This document shows, in pieces, positions 7,818 to 16,353 of a stretch of 64,000 bases of DNA (its first letter is position 1; each line of letters starts with the position of its first letter). The stretch spans positions 1 to 64,000 of the forward strand of contig DAIPWT010000002.1 in NCBI GenBank assembly GCA_036783645.1. Direction: 5' to 3'. The notes under the pieces were generated by a model that saw only the letters and a list, made by a program, of their open reading frames with translations, made no database searches and was not told where the DNA came from. A program made the translations under genes and the position numbers. Source of the stretch: UBA4732 sp002404095 (lineage in GTDB: Bacteria; Planctomycetota; Planctomycetia; Gemmatales; Gemmataceae).

Positions 7818-9542
7818 TCACCGATATTTTTGCTCCTCGGTAGCGCCGATCAAATTTTGGTCCGCTGGCGGTACGGGCGCTCTACCAGCGTCGCCTTCCG
7901 CCACGGCGGGCATCGGCCGGAAGCCGATCAGAAAGACGATCGTGCAAAGGACAAGAATGCCGACCGGGGCCAGGAAAAATAGGTGCCAGTTGTTCTCGCA
8001 GTAGTCGGCGATGGGGCCGGCCACCAGGGAACTGACAAGCATTCCGAGACCGAAACTCACGAAGATGATAAGTCCCTGGGCGCTGGCGCGGATGTCCTTC
8101 GGGGCGATGCGGTCGCTGTAGATCATGCAGCCGACGAAGAAAAAACCGAAACCGAAGCCGTGCAATCCCTGCGAGGCGAGCACTAGCAACCAGGGCGCGC
8201 CTAGCGCGAAAATGGCGTACCGCAATGCCCAGGCGCCGATGCCGATGGCGATGGTCAACGTGAAGCCCAGCCGCGCCAGAGCCAAAGGCAAGACGGCCAG
8301 TACGAGGATCTCAAAACACTGGCCGATGGTCATCACCGGACCCACCCACGCCTGGGGCAGATTCAGTCCGCCTTTTTCCGTCGCGTTGGCGTCGAACGCG
8401 GTCAGCGCTTTGGCGATTGGCCCGTCTGGTTTGGTCAAAGGTGTAACCATGTCGAGAAACGCCTGCACTTGGGCCGCGTTGATTGCTTTGGAGCCAGTCA
8501 CGTCCACCGCCGTCACCACGTAATGCGCTGTGGCATTGGCGTCTTCCTGTTTCCGTTGGGCGTCGGCGTCCTTGAGAGCCTTGGCGATGGCGTCCTCGGT
8601 GCTTGGTTCCGTCTTGCCGGTTAGCACGCTCCCTACCGCGGAAAGGTCCGCCAGACGATTGGCCGACTCCTCAAGCTCCGGTTTGCTGAGCTTTTTGTTG
8701 TTATTCTTGTCGAGGAAACGCAAGACCTGCTTCGCCTGATCCGCGTCAAGGCTTGCTGCATTTTGGAGTTGTCGGAGTGACAAAGACGGTCCCGGCTCAT
8801 CCCGGAAGAACTCCGGGGTGTAGACGTAATAGAACTGAAGTTCCGTCGAAACCAGGAAGGCCACCACGAGCATGACGGCAAACGACGGATAGCGCGCGAG
8901 CTTGATGGCCGTAAGGAAAGCCAAAGGGCTTTCCACCTTGGGCGACGGCGGCGTGTGCGGCAAGGTTAAGCAGAATCCGGCCATTATCACGCTGAGTACG
9001 CTGGCCACAATCAACGAATCGCCGACATTAGGTTGGTGGGGCAGTTGCGCCGCCACCTCCGGGAAATGGTCCTTGACGCCAAGCCAGAAGCCGAAAAGAA
9101 GGCAGATGATGATCCAGCCAATGGTGCCCCACAACCGGACGGCGCCGAAATCCTTCTCGGCGTTAGGCAAATGGCGGAAGGCAAGCGAATTGGTCAGCGC
9201 GACTGTCGGCGCGTAGAGCAGGCAGTGGCCCAGCATCACCCAGAAGATCCACTCATAGCTCTGGAGTTGCGACGCCCAGAACAGAAACGCGCCGCCGACG
9301 AAGTGGCTGAAAGCGAGAAACCGCTCGGTGGAGAAATAGCGGTCGGCCAGCTGGCTGGCGGCGAAAGGAGCGAGGATGTTAGCGATAGCCATGGTCATGA
9401 AAACCATGCCGAGTTTGAAGCCACCGTCCTCGCGGAAGCTCTGCAGCTTTTCCAGATAGCCCTGAAGATTGACGGCCCAGACGCCCCAGATGGCGTACTC
9501 CAGGAACATCATGATCGACAAGCGAACGCGCACCGATCCCAT
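7818..9542 (-). CDS. MFS nucleoside-symporter-like transporter with EF-hand insert
   Basis: 574 residues, well above the roughly 420 usual for the NHS (XapB/NupG-like) family. Transmembrane helices occupy about 1-243 and 400-540. Recognisable family stretches are MMFLEYAIWGVWAVNLQGYL and GPVMTIGQCFEILVLAVLPL. Between helices 7 and 8 lie about 150 extra residues (about 251-400), which should face the periplasm in a standard MFS topology. They hold a canonical EF-hand loop DKNNNKKLSKPE (278-289) and two degenerate ones near 347 and 384. The ATG has GGGAGA 8 bases upstream. The substrate is inferred to be a nucleoside or similar solute; calcium control is a hypothesis. Confidence 0.87.
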   Translation of the reverse strand: MGSVRVRLSIMMFLEYAIWGVWAVNLQGYLEKLQSFREDGGFKLGMVFMTMAIANILAPFAASQLADRYFSTERFLAFSHFVGGAFLFWASQLQSYEWIFWVMLGHCLLYAPTVALTNSLAFRHLPNAEKDFGAVRLWGTIGWIIICLLFGFWLGVKDHFPEVAAQLPHQPNVGDSLIVASVLSVIMAGFCLTLPHTPPSPKVESPLAFLTAIKLARYPSFAVMLVVAFLVSTELQFYYVYTPEFFRDEPGPSLSLRQLQNAASLDADQAKQVLRFLDKNNNKKLSKPELEESANRLADLSAVGSVLTGKTEPSTEDAIAKALKDADAQRKQEDANATAHYVVTAVDVTGSKAINAAQVQAFLDMVTPLTKPDGPIAKALTAFDANATEKGGLNLPQAWVGPVMTIGQCFEILVLAVLPLALARLGFTLTIAIGIGAWALRYAIFALGAPWLLVLASQGLHGFGFGFFFVGCMIYSDRIAPKDIRASAQGLIIFVSFGLGMLVSSLVAGPIADYCENNWHLFFLAPVGILVLCTIVFLIGFRPMPAVAEGDAGRAPVPPADQNLIGATEEQKYR

Positions 9543-9643
9543 CGCAGCGTCTCCCTTCGTGCCGGAACAAGATAGGTCGCACTGTAGGGCAAGGCGGCGT
9601 GGTTGGCAACTAAATAATTGTGGAAATCGTCGGCCCGGTTAAT

Positions 9644-9719
9644 GTAGGCCGCTCGCTCCGCGAGCGGCTTGGCTCATGACAACGCACCAGCCAAGCCGCT
9701 CGCGGAGCGAGCGGCCTAC
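9644..9719. repeat. Palindromic element, 31-bp perfect arms (core gccgctcgctccgcgagcgg)
   Basis: Arms 9644-9674 and 9689-9719 are exact reverse complements around a 14-base loop. Each arm contains a smaller palindrome (gccgctcg-ctccg-cgagcggc). The element supplies the TAG stop codon of pdxJ (9716-9718). The same core recurs three times at 16084-16252. Confidence 0.9.
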
Positions 9720-10441
9720 ACTATGCCTTGTCGCATTGCCTCTTTCATGTCGCGCACGGCCCGTTCCATACCGACCAGCACCGATCGCGCTACGATGCTA
9801 TGGCCGATGTTCAGTTCCTCCACCCCTTCAATGGAGGCCACGGCCTGCACGTTGGTGTAATTCAGCCCGTGGCCCATGTGAACGTGAAGTCCCTGATCGC
9901 GGGCCAGCGACGCGGCCTCGCGCAGCACCGACAGTTCTTCCTCGCGCGCCGCTATTGTTTTCGCCTCCGCATAGCGGGCCGTCTGAATCTCAACCGCCTG
10001 CGCCCCGAGCATTCTTGCCTGATGGATCTGCGCCGCGTTAGGGTCGATGAAGAGCGAAACGTGAACGTCGCACGCCTTCAGGCGCTGCACGATCTTGCGC
10101 ACCGCTGCTTCGTGGGCGATTACGTCCAAGCCGCCTTCGGTGGTCAACTCCTCGCGGCGCTCCGGCACGAGCGTTGCCTCGTCCGGCTTGATTTCGCAGG
10201 CCAGGTCCGCGATGGCGTCCACCGCCGCCATTTCCAGGTTTAGCCGGTTGGTCACTAACGGCCGCAGCAGCCGTAGATCGCGTTCCTGAATGTGGCGCCG
10301 ATCTTCGCGCAGGTGGACGGTTATACCGTCGGCCCCGCCGAGCTGGGCCAGCAACGCCGCCGTCACGGGGTCGGGTTCGTGGCCGCGCCGCGCTTGCCGC
10401 AACGTAGCCACGTGGTCGATGTTGACGCCGAGCCGGATCAT
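9716..10441 (-). CDS. pdxJ: pyridoxine 5'-phosphate synthase
   Basis: Condenses 1-deoxy-D-xylulose 5-phosphate with 3-amino-2-oxopropyl phosphate to make pyridoxine 5'-phosphate, the last step of the DXP-dependent vitamin B6 route; cytoplasmic TIM barrel. 241 residues, the normal family length. Hallmarks are the N-terminal LGVNIDHVATLRQARRG, then GITVHLREDRRHI, the central LFIDPN, HMGHGLNYTN, and the C-terminal ELNIGHSIVARSVLVGM. GAGG stands about 8 bases before the ATG. The stop codon falls inside the palindromic repeat, so the last residues may have been altered by its insertion. The gene starts 33 bases after the upstream membrane-protein gene, so co-transcription is possible. Confidence 0.96.
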   Translation of the reverse strand: MIRLGVNIDHVATLRQARRGHEPDPVTAALLAQLGGADGITVHLREDRRHIQERDLRLLRPLVTNRLNLEMAAVDAIADLACEIKPDEATLVPERREELTTEGGLDVIAHEAAVRKIVQRLKACDVHVSLFIDPNAAQIHQARMLGAQAVEIQTARYAEAKTIAAREEELSVLREAASLARDQGLHVHMGHGLNYTNVQAVASIEGVEELNIGHSIVARSVLVGMERAVRDMKEAMRQGIV

Positions 10442-10474
10442 GTCGGACCTCGTTCTCGAAACGCGATGGGGCGC

Positions 10475-11236
10475 TTACAGCCGTAAGCTGTGCGGCAGGT
10501 CCGGCGCCGTCTCGCGGTAACGCCGCGATTCATAGGACAACAATTTGAAGAGGAAATATGCCAGAATCAAGTCGCACAATTTCTCGACCACCGTGCCGAC
10601 GAAGAACGGCAGGCTCGTGCCCGGCGTCCAGTAGTAGGAAGTCAAAATCAAGGCAACGATCACCGGCGGCGCCAATCGGGCCGCCCAGGATAGATGATAA
10701 CGCGGATCGAAGAACATCCAATACATGGCCCGGAGTTCGGCCAGCGCTTCCAGCAAAAGCCAGGTGTGGCGCACGCCGGGCGGGAGCATCGACGGCAGGG
10801 AGCTCGTTCCGCGCGTGGTCTTCGCCGGGCCGGAAGGACCGAGCAGCCTACTCCAAAACCCACCGGATTCGTGGACGACGCCAGGGGCTTCTTGGCGCGT
10901 CATGCGCGTCTCGGCCGTCGCCGAGTTCCTCATCCGGACGAGTTCCGCTTCCAGGCGCTGGATGCGGTTTTCGAGAAGTGCGTGATCGGCCGAGTCAGGC
11001 AAAAATAGCGCCACGGGCGGCTGGATGGATGCGACGGGGATTTCCAACGATCCGACGGAAGGGCTGTCCTGGGAATCGGATTCCGGCAATAGAGCGGGCG
11101 GCGATTGTAAAGGCGCACTCTCTTCCTCGGCGGCCGCGTGATCGCCTGGCGCCGTCGCATCCCGCGACAATTCTGACTGACTGGTAAGATTATTCAAAGC
11201 CCGGCCGCCCCCGGCGTCGTCTGCGAAACCATTCAA
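10475..11236 (-). CDS. membrane protein of unknown function
   Basis: The N-terminal part is low complexity and acidic/Pro-rich. A short coiled-coil-like segment (LLENRIQRLEAELVRMRNSA) follows, then two or three hydrophobic helices in the last 70 residues (APPVIVALILTSYYW; VVEKLCDLILAYFLFKLLSY). The frame stays open to 11347, but those extra residues come from a palindromic repeat and are not credible. No ATG lies before the coiled coil, so a TTG at 11236 or 11197 is the likely start; neither has a strong ribosome site. The gene is followed after 33 bases by pdxJ. I do not recognise a family. Confidence 0.55.
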   Translation of the reverse strand: MNGFADDAGGGRALNNLTSQSELSRDATAPGDHAAAEEESAPLQSPPALLPESDSQDSPSVGSLEIPVASIQPPVALFLPDSADHALLENRIQRLEAELVRMRNSATAETRMTRQEAPGVVHESGGFWSRLLGPSGPAKTTRGTSSLPSMLPPGVRHTWLLLEALAELRAMYWMFFDPRYHLSWAARLAPPVIVALILTSYYWTPGTSLPFFVGTVVEKLCDLILAYFLFKLLSYESRRYRETAPDLPHSLRL

Positions 11237-11277
11237 CCAGCATACCGGAGGGGAGTGAACCGGGCCAGACCGTAAAG

Positions 11278-11360
11278 GCGAACGGCCGGCGTAAGCCGGC
11301 TGGTACAACATGCTGTCGCCGACAACATGCCGCACCAGCCGGCTCACGCCGGCCGTTCGC
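11278..11360. repeat. Palindromic element, gaacggccggcgtaagccgg type
   Basis: Arms 11278-11305 and 11333-11360 pair over about 28 bp with a few mismatches. The loop contains a second small hairpin around tgtcgccgaca. The same arms and loop core recur at 40940-41022 and 56384-56468, so this is a dispersed family. It lies between the HU-like gene and the membrane-protein gene upstream of pdxJ. Confidence 0.88.
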
Positions 11361-11375
11361 TTGATCGCGGGGCGG

Positions 11376-11717
11376 TTACTTGACCATGTCCTTTAGGTTC
11401 TTGAGGGCGCGCGCCTTGACGACGTTGCGGGCCGCCCTAGCCTTAAATTCCATATTCTCGCCGGGCTTGAACGGGTTAGGACCCATGCGCTTCTTGGTGG
11501 CCGGCATTCGCTTGAGCTTCAGCTGGAGAAGGCCGGGGAGGTTGAATACGCCGGGGCCTTTCTTCCCCAGCTCGCGCTTGATGAGAGCAAAGAGGGCGTC
11601 GAAGAATTCCGACACCTGTTTCTTGGTTAATTTGCTGCTGTCGGCCAGTTCCTGGTGGGTCGCGGACTTGCTCAGCGCTTTGCCGCCTTCGGTCTTCGGA
11701 GCTTTGCTGTCGGCCAT
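11376..11717 (-). CDS. HU/IHF-family DNA-binding protein
   Basis: 113 residues, a nucleoid protein that bends and packs DNA. The start MADSKAPK is chosen because GAGAGG lies about 6 bases before it; the frame is open 14 codons further. The N-terminal 25 residues are a Lys/Ser-rich extension absent from classic 90-residue HU. The helical part SKSATHQELADSSKLTKKQV and the beta-arm region KKRMGPNPFKPGENMEFKAR follow, ending AARNVVKARALKNL. The arm tip GPNPFKPGE replaces the usual GRNPxTGE but keeps the Pro that intercalates into DNA. A divergent ECF gene begins 240 bases away. Confidence 0.9.
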   Translation of the reverse strand: MADSKAPKTEGGKALSKSATHQELADSSKLTKKQVSEFFDALFALIKRELGKKGPGVFNLPGLLQLKLKRMPATKKRMGPNPFKPGENMEFKARAARNVVKARALKNLKDMVK

Positions 11718-11961
11718 TGTGTTCCTCTCAAATGATCTGGGGGATCGGGGTAAAACCACGCATTAAGTGAGAAAATAGAGGCCCGGCGGGTGAATGTCAA
11801 CCGTATTCTCGCTGAAATTCAGCGGTTTCTCGTAAATAGTCGGTAAAAGTCAGTGAATTCTCCACAAAACGCCCTCTGAAAGGCTTCTCGCTCCCCTTCG
11901 GGCCGCGGCTAAACGATTATTTTTGTGGGATGGATTCAGACGGTAGGCGTCTTATCTAGTG

Positions 11962-12456
11962 ATGACACCCCAACTGCTCGGCCAGCTGATTGACGACCAT
12001 GCGGCGGCGTTGACGCTGTTCGCCCGTCAGTGGTGCGCCGCGCCGGAGGACGTTGTCCAGGAGGCGTTCGTCAAGCTGTCGGCCCAAAGACCTCTGCCGA
12101 ACGACCCCGTCGGTTGGCTCTTTCGTGTGGTGCGTAATGGGGCGTCAAGCGCCGCCCGCGCCGACCGCCGACGCCAGCGCCATGAAACGGGGGCGGCCGC
12201 GCATCGGCCCGCGTGGTTTGCGGCGACGGAAAACGCCGCCATCGACGGCACCGATGCGGCCGCCGCTTTGGAAACGCTTGCGATTGAAGAAAGAGAAGTT
12301 GTCGTCGCCCATCTCTGGGGCGGCCTGACTTTCGAGCAGATTGGCCAGTTGGCCGGCGTATCGTCCAGTACTGCCCATCGGCGCTATCTAAAGGCTCTGT
12401 CTACGTTGCGAGAAAGGTTGCGCGTGCCATGTCCGAATCCCTCGACCCTCGACTGA
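11962..12456 (+). CDS. small ECF RNA polymerase sigma factor
   Basis: 164 residues. Region 2 appears as CAAPEDVVQEAFVKLSAQ with GWLFRVVRNGASS. Region 4 appears as LETLAIEEREVVVAHLWGGL then FEQIGQLAGVSSSTAHRRYL, a clear helix-turn-helix. A GTG at 11959 and an ATG at 11962 are adjacent; the ATG is preferred. The 3' end overlaps the next gene by 28 bases, so the two are translated together. The partner is a single-pass membrane protein, the usual arrangement for a sigma/anti-sigma pair, although no anti-sigma motif is visible in it. The two secreted-protein genes that follow may belong to the same operon. Confidence 0.9.
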   Translation: MTPQLLGQLIDDHAAALTLFARQWCAAPEDVVQEAFVKLSAQRPLPNDPVGWLFRVVRNGASSAARADRRRQRHETGAAAHRPAWFAATENAAIDGTDAAAALETLAIEEREVVVAHLWGGLTFEQIGQLAGVSSSTAHRRYLKALSTLRERLRVPCPNPSTLD

Positions 12457-12890
12457 ACGATGTCGCCGCCGCGCTATCCGCGCTGGCGCCGCGTCCGGCC
12501 GCGCTGGACCGAGATCGTTTGCTGTTCCGCGCCGGCCGGGCGTCGGCGCCGCGCCCTTGGTTCTGGCGCCTGAGCGCGGCGGCTTCGACAATTGCGGCCG
12601 TCGTCCTGGCCGCGATCCTGCTCGTGCGGCCGGCTCCTACGCCAATCGAGCGAGTCGTATACGTTCAGGTGACGCCGGCCCCGATACCGGCGCCGCCAAT
12701 GGAAGTGGCCGTAACTCCGCCCGCGCCGCTCGAATCAGAGCCGCAAGAACCGGCGTATTCCTGGCCGAGTACGCCGTATACTCGCTTGGAGGATCGACTG
12801 CTTCGCTGGGGTCTCGACGGACTCGGCGAGCCTTCACCGGCCCCGGCCGCGCCGCCGGAAACCCTGAAATCGTTACTGCAATCGTTGTAA
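12429..12890 (+). CDS. single-pass membrane protein, possible anti-sigma partner
   Basis: 153 residues: a cytoplasmic N-terminus of about 45 (MSESLDPRLNDVAAALSALA), one transmembrane helix (ASTIAAVVLAAILLV), then a Pro-rich external region and a short C-terminal segment. The N-terminal PAALDRDRLLFRAGRA resembles the short docking helices placed after sigma genes in planctomycetes. The 28-base overlap with the ECF gene and the topology suggest it holds the sigma factor at the membrane. There is no zinc-type HxxxCxxC motif, so this is an inference from context. Confidence 0.72.
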   Translation: MSESLDPRLNDVAAALSALAPRPAALDRDRLLFRAGRASAPRPWFWRLSAAASTIAAVVLAAILLVRPAPTPIERVVYVQVTPAPIPAPPMEVAVTPPAPLESEPQEPAYSWPSTPYTRLEDRLLRWGLDGLGEPSPAPAAPPETLKSLLQSL

Positions 12891-12928
12891 AGTTAGCTTT
12901 CCCTTATTCCGATTTAAGGAGACGTTTT

Positions 12929-14461
12929 ATGCGATACTGTTTCTTCTGCGGAGCCGTGGTCCTTGGCCTGACGGCGCTGGCCGTCGCCGAGCCGCCGGGC
13001 GCCGCGATCAAGGGCATTCAACCCGCTCCGGGCGCTCCGGTTGCAGTGGCGCCTGAACCCGTGCCGGTCGTCAAACTCGCCGTGAACCTTGGCGCGCCCA
13101 AGACCCGCGCCCTGAAATACACCCTTCTGCCCGATCCGCTCGACCTGACTCCGGGTAACGCCGCGCCTCTTTGGAACCGCGCTGGCGTCCGCGCTTCCGC
13201 GATCGAACGCGACCTCAACCAGGGGCCGAACAAGGTGATCGCCCCCGTCGGCACTCCCCTCAGCCTCGAAGGAAAAGTCGTCCCTCTCAAGGATCTACCC
13301 CGTAAAGAAATCCACGCCTACCTCGCCCACTTCACCAAGGCGCTCCGCCTCGCGGATCAGGCCGCGCGTTGCGATCATTGTGATTGGGAGTTTCCGCCCC
13401 TCAAATTACAAGATTTCGACTTTCCCAGGAACGACATCCAGCACCTCCGCATGGTCGCCGCCCTTTTGACGACGCGCTGCATGTTGGAACTGAGCGAATC
13501 GCGGTTCGACGACGCCATCGTCACCTTGCAGACCGGCTTCGCCTTGGCCCGCGACATCGGCAAGGGCGACACCCTGATACAGGATCTAGTCGGCATCGCC
13601 ATTGGCGCGATCATGTTCAATCAGGTCGAGCAGTGGGAGCAGGTTCCCGGGTCGCCGAATCTGTTCTGGGCGCTTACCGACCTGCCCGCCCCACTCGTCA
13701 ACACGGCCCCCGCGATGCGCACCGAACTCACCACCATCTTCCGTTCTTTCCCGCCCTTACGACAACTCGCCCGCGATTCCGCCAAAGGCCCGATGAGCGA
13801 GGAGGAGGCAAACAAGATCGTATCGGAGTTGGTCAAAATTATGGGCGACCTCGAAGGTTCTCGGATGCCGGACTGGCAGAAAAAACTCGGCGTCGCCGCC
13901 CTCGCCATCAAGGTCTACCCCGAGGCCAAGAAGTACCTGCTCGCCCACGGGCGAACCCCGGAGCAACTGGACGCCATGCCCGCCTCGCAAGTCGTGCTGC
14001 TCTACTATGTCGATGACTACGATCAGATTAAGGATGAACTCTTGAAATGGATGAACGTTGCGCCCTGGGAGGCGCGGGCCGGGCTGGACAAAGTATCGAA
14101 GGACATCCGCGCGGAGGGCTTACCCGGCAACATACTCGTCCGCCTGTTGATCCCGGCCATCAATAAGGTCTACGACGCTCGCGTCCGCATCGAGCGCACG
14201 GCCGACTATTTGCGTTGCGCGGAGGCGCTGCGGATGTACGCCGCGACGCACGACGGCAAGGCGCCCGAGAAACTGGAAGACGTGAAACTGCCGCTGCCGC
14301 TCGACCCCTACACCGGCCAGGGCTTCGATAAGTTCTACAAGATCATGGCGGACGGCACGGCCGTCTTTGAAGTGCCGTCGCCGCCGAACATGACGGCGTC
14401 GCTGGGACGACGGTTCGAGCTGAGAGGCGCTAACATTTTGCTTCCCCCAAACAATAAGTAA
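12929..14461 (+). CDS. secreted protein of unknown function
   Basis: 510 residues with a signal peptide (MRYCFFCGAVVLGLTALAVA). The mature part is mostly helical and has no motif I recognise. Segments such as DIQHLRMVAALLTTRCMLEL and ALRMYAATHDGKAPEKLEDV resemble uncharacterised planctomycete proteins; the latter type often sits near a prediction of pilin-like or peptidase-like folds. The reading frame is open upstream to 12557, but AAGGAG about 8 bases before the ATG at 12929 fixes the start. It follows the ECF/anti-sigma-like pair by 38 bases and is followed after 21 bases by a DUF1559 protein, so it may be part of that regulon. Confidence 0.75.
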   Translation: MRYCFFCGAVVLGLTALAVAEPPGAAIKGIQPAPGAPVAVAPEPVPVVKLAVNLGAPKTRALKYTLLPDPLDLTPGNAAPLWNRAGVRASAIERDLNQGPNKVIAPVGTPLSLEGKVVPLKDLPRKEIHAYLAHFTKALRLADQAARCDHCDWEFPPLKLQDFDFPRNDIQHLRMVAALLTTRCMLELSESRFDDAIVTLQTGFALARDIGKGDTLIQDLVGIAIGAIMFNQVEQWEQVPGSPNLFWALTDLPAPLVNTAPAMRTELTTIFRSFPPLRQLARDSAKGPMSEEEANKIVSELVKIMGDLEGSRMPDWQKKLGVAALAIKVYPEAKKYLLAHGRTPEQLDAMPASQVVLLYYVDDYDQIKDELLKWMNVAPWEARAGLDKVSKDIRAEGLPGNILVRLLIPAINKVYDARVRIERTADYLRCAEALRMYAATHDGKAPEKLEDVKLPLPLDPYTGQGFDKFYKIMADGTAVFEVPSPPNMTASLGRRFELRGANILLPPNNK

Positions 14462-14482
14462 TCCCTTAAAAGGAGATTCATT

Positions 14483-16048
14483 ATGTCAAGATTTATTGCG
14501 CTCGCCCTCGCCGCGATGGCCCTAGCGTTGCCCGCGTCCGCCGCCGACCCAAAATTCGACGCCGAGGCGTGCGCCAAAGCCGTCGCCCCGTACCTGGACG
14601 ACCAGACCGTGGCCGTCCTCCACGTCAATCTGGCCGCACTCAATGTGGACGACCTTCTGAACAAAGCGGCCGCTATCGCCAAGATGGACGCCGATGCGTT
14701 ATCCCCTCTTCGCCGGGAACTGAAGACGTTAGTTAAGGCGCTGACCGATGCCGGCGCCCACGAGCTTTACGTCGTTGTGAGCCTGGCCGACCTGCCCGAG
14801 CGATCACCATTCGTTGTCGTTCCGTTAGCGCCTCCCAAGGAGGCGAAAAACGATACCAGGATGCAGCAGCTTCAAGAGGCGTTTAAGAAATTGGCCATTC
14901 TTCAGTATGTGCCTTGTTCTGAACTGATCGGCGACAACTTAGTCGCCGGCGACCGGGCGACGGTGAAGCGCGTACTAACTCTCAAACCGAATGCACGGCC
15001 AGAGTTGGTTAAAGCGCTCGCTGCGGCCGACGGCGACCTCGTGCAGCTTGCGATCATGCCGCCGAAGGGCGCGGCTAAGATTCTCGAAAGCATGATGCCA
15101 ACGATGCCGGCCGAGGTTGGCGGCGGGTCAAGCAAGGTGCTGACCCAGGGATTTCGTTGGGCGGCGCTGGGCGTGGACGCGCCGAGCCTCGACTTGAGCA
15201 TGACCGTGCAGGCGTCGGACGCTGACGCGGCCAAAGCATTGCTCGAGCTGCATGACAAAGTCTTCGCCGCGATCGGCAAGAGCCTGGACGCGCGCGAGAT
15301 GCTGCTGCTGTATTTTTACAAACTGATGCCAATGCTAAGGCCAAAGGTTGACGGCGACCGGCTGACGCTGAAACTTGAAATGAAGCCCCTTATGACCGCG
15401 CTCCATGCGAAGGAAGCGGTGGCGAAAATCGTTGAAGCCTCGGAGCGAACCAAGTCCAGCAACAACATGACGCAACTGGGCCTCGCCGCATTTAATTACC
15501 TGGACAAATACGGCGCTTTCCCGCCCGCTTACACCGCCGATAAGGACGGTAAGCGGCTATTAAGCTGGCGCGTCCACGTACTTCCGTTCCTGGAACAGGA
15601 CAAGCTGTACAAGGAGTTCCACCTCGACGAGCCGTGGGACAGCGACCACAACAAGAAACTGATCGCGCGGATGCCGGCCGTATTCCGCTCCTCGGCGGAC
15701 CCGAAACTCACTGCGGACGGCAAAACGACGTACCTCGCGCCAATCGGTGATGCAACGATGTGGCCTGGCGCCAAGGGGGTGCGCATCTCAGAAGTGACGG
15801 ACGGTACATCGAACACGATCTTCCTGGTGGACGCCAACGACGACCACGCCGTCGTCTGGACCAAGCCGGAAGATTTGGACTACGACGCGAAGGCGCCGAT
15901 GACGGGTCTCGGCGGGCGTTATCACGGCGGATTCCTGGTGTCGATGGCAGATGGGTCCGTGCGACTCGTCAACACGGGCATCAGCAAGACGACGCTTCAG
16001 GCGGCGTTCACACGCAACGGCGGTGAGGTACTCGGATCGGATTGGTGA
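14483..16048 (+). CDS. secreted protein with C-terminal DUF1559 (H-X9-DG) domain
   Basis: 521 residues with an ordinary signal peptide (ALALAAMALALPASAA), not a prepilin leader. Residues about 22-320 form an unrecognised domain. From about 328 the sequence matches DUF1559: SSNNMTQLGLAAFNYLDKYG, then FPPAYTADKDGKRLLSWRVH, EVTDGTSNTIFLVDA, and HGGFLVSMADGSV as the terminal signature. The usual pilin helix has thus been replaced by a large secreted domain. AAAGGAG lies about 9 bases before the ATG. Its gene is 21 bases downstream of another secreted-protein gene. Confidence 0.88.
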   Translation: MSRFIALALAAMALALPASAADPKFDAEACAKAVAPYLDDQTVAVLHVNLAALNVDDLLNKAAAIAKMDADALSPLRRELKTLVKALTDAGAHELYVVVSLADLPERSPFVVVPLAPPKEAKNDTRMQQLQEAFKKLAILQYVPCSELIGDNLVAGDRATVKRVLTLKPNARPELVKALAAADGDLVQLAIMPPKGAAKILESMMPTMPAEVGGGSSKVLTQGFRWAALGVDAPSLDLSMTVQASDADAAKALLELHDKVFAAIGKSLDAREMLLLYFYKLMPMLRPKVDGDRLTLKLEMKPLMTALHAKEAVAKIVEASERTKSSNNMTQLGLAAFNYLDKYGAFPPAYTADKDGKRLLSWRVHVLPFLEQDKLYKEFHLDEPWDSDHNKKLIARMPAVFRSSADPKLTADGKTTYLAPIGDATMWPGAKGVRISEVTDGTSNTIFLVDANDDHAVVWTKPEDLDYDAKAPMTGLGGRYHGGFLVSMADGSVRLVNTGISKTTLQAAFTRNGGEVLGSDW

Positions 16049-16083
16049 ACGTGAACGAGCGCGAAACGTAAGCGGCTTGGATT

Positions 16084-16252
16084 AGAGTGGGCCGCTCGCT
16101 CCGCGAGCGGCATGGGACCCCGCCACCCGAAGAGTTCTTACGGCGCGTGCTTCTGCTAGCGAGCGCTCGCTCCGCGAGCGGCATGGGACGCCGCCCGGAA
16201 CACATAGATGGGATGCAGCCAAAAGCCGCTCGCGGAGCGAGCGGCCCACTCT
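16084..16252. repeat. Compound palindromic element with three gccgctcgctccgcgagcgg units
   Basis: Outer arms 16084-16111 and 16225-16252 are exact 28-bp reverse complements. A third copy of the core, in the same orientation as the first, lies at about 16163-16190, followed like it by catggga. It looks like one palindrome into which, or beside which, another copy was inserted. Same family as 9644-9719. Confidence 0.9.
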
Positions 16253-16286
16253 TGCATTGCCTGTCGGCGTCCGCGCGTCTAATATC

Positions 16287-16326
16287 AACGGTGCGGCGCG
16301 AACCGTCGGGTTCGCGCCGCACCGTT
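16287..16326 (+). terminator. Probable intrinsic terminator hairpin
   Basis: Perfect 18-bp arms (aacggtgcggcgcgaacc and its complement) around a 4-base loop gtcg, followed by tctgtttcg. It would end transcription of the secreted/DUF1559 genes upstream. The T run is short and interrupted, so it may also be only a structural repeat. Confidence 0.65.
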
Positions 16327-16353
16327 TCTGTTTCGCCTCGGGAGAGATGTATC

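Noticed and set aside
12557..12928. Upstream extension of the secreted protein at 12929
   Set aside because: It would overlap the anti-sigma-like gene; AAGGAG before 12929 decides the start.
16084..16326. Possible CRISPR array
   Set aside because: Only three units, with inverted orientation and irregular spacing, and no cas genes; they are palindromic repeats.
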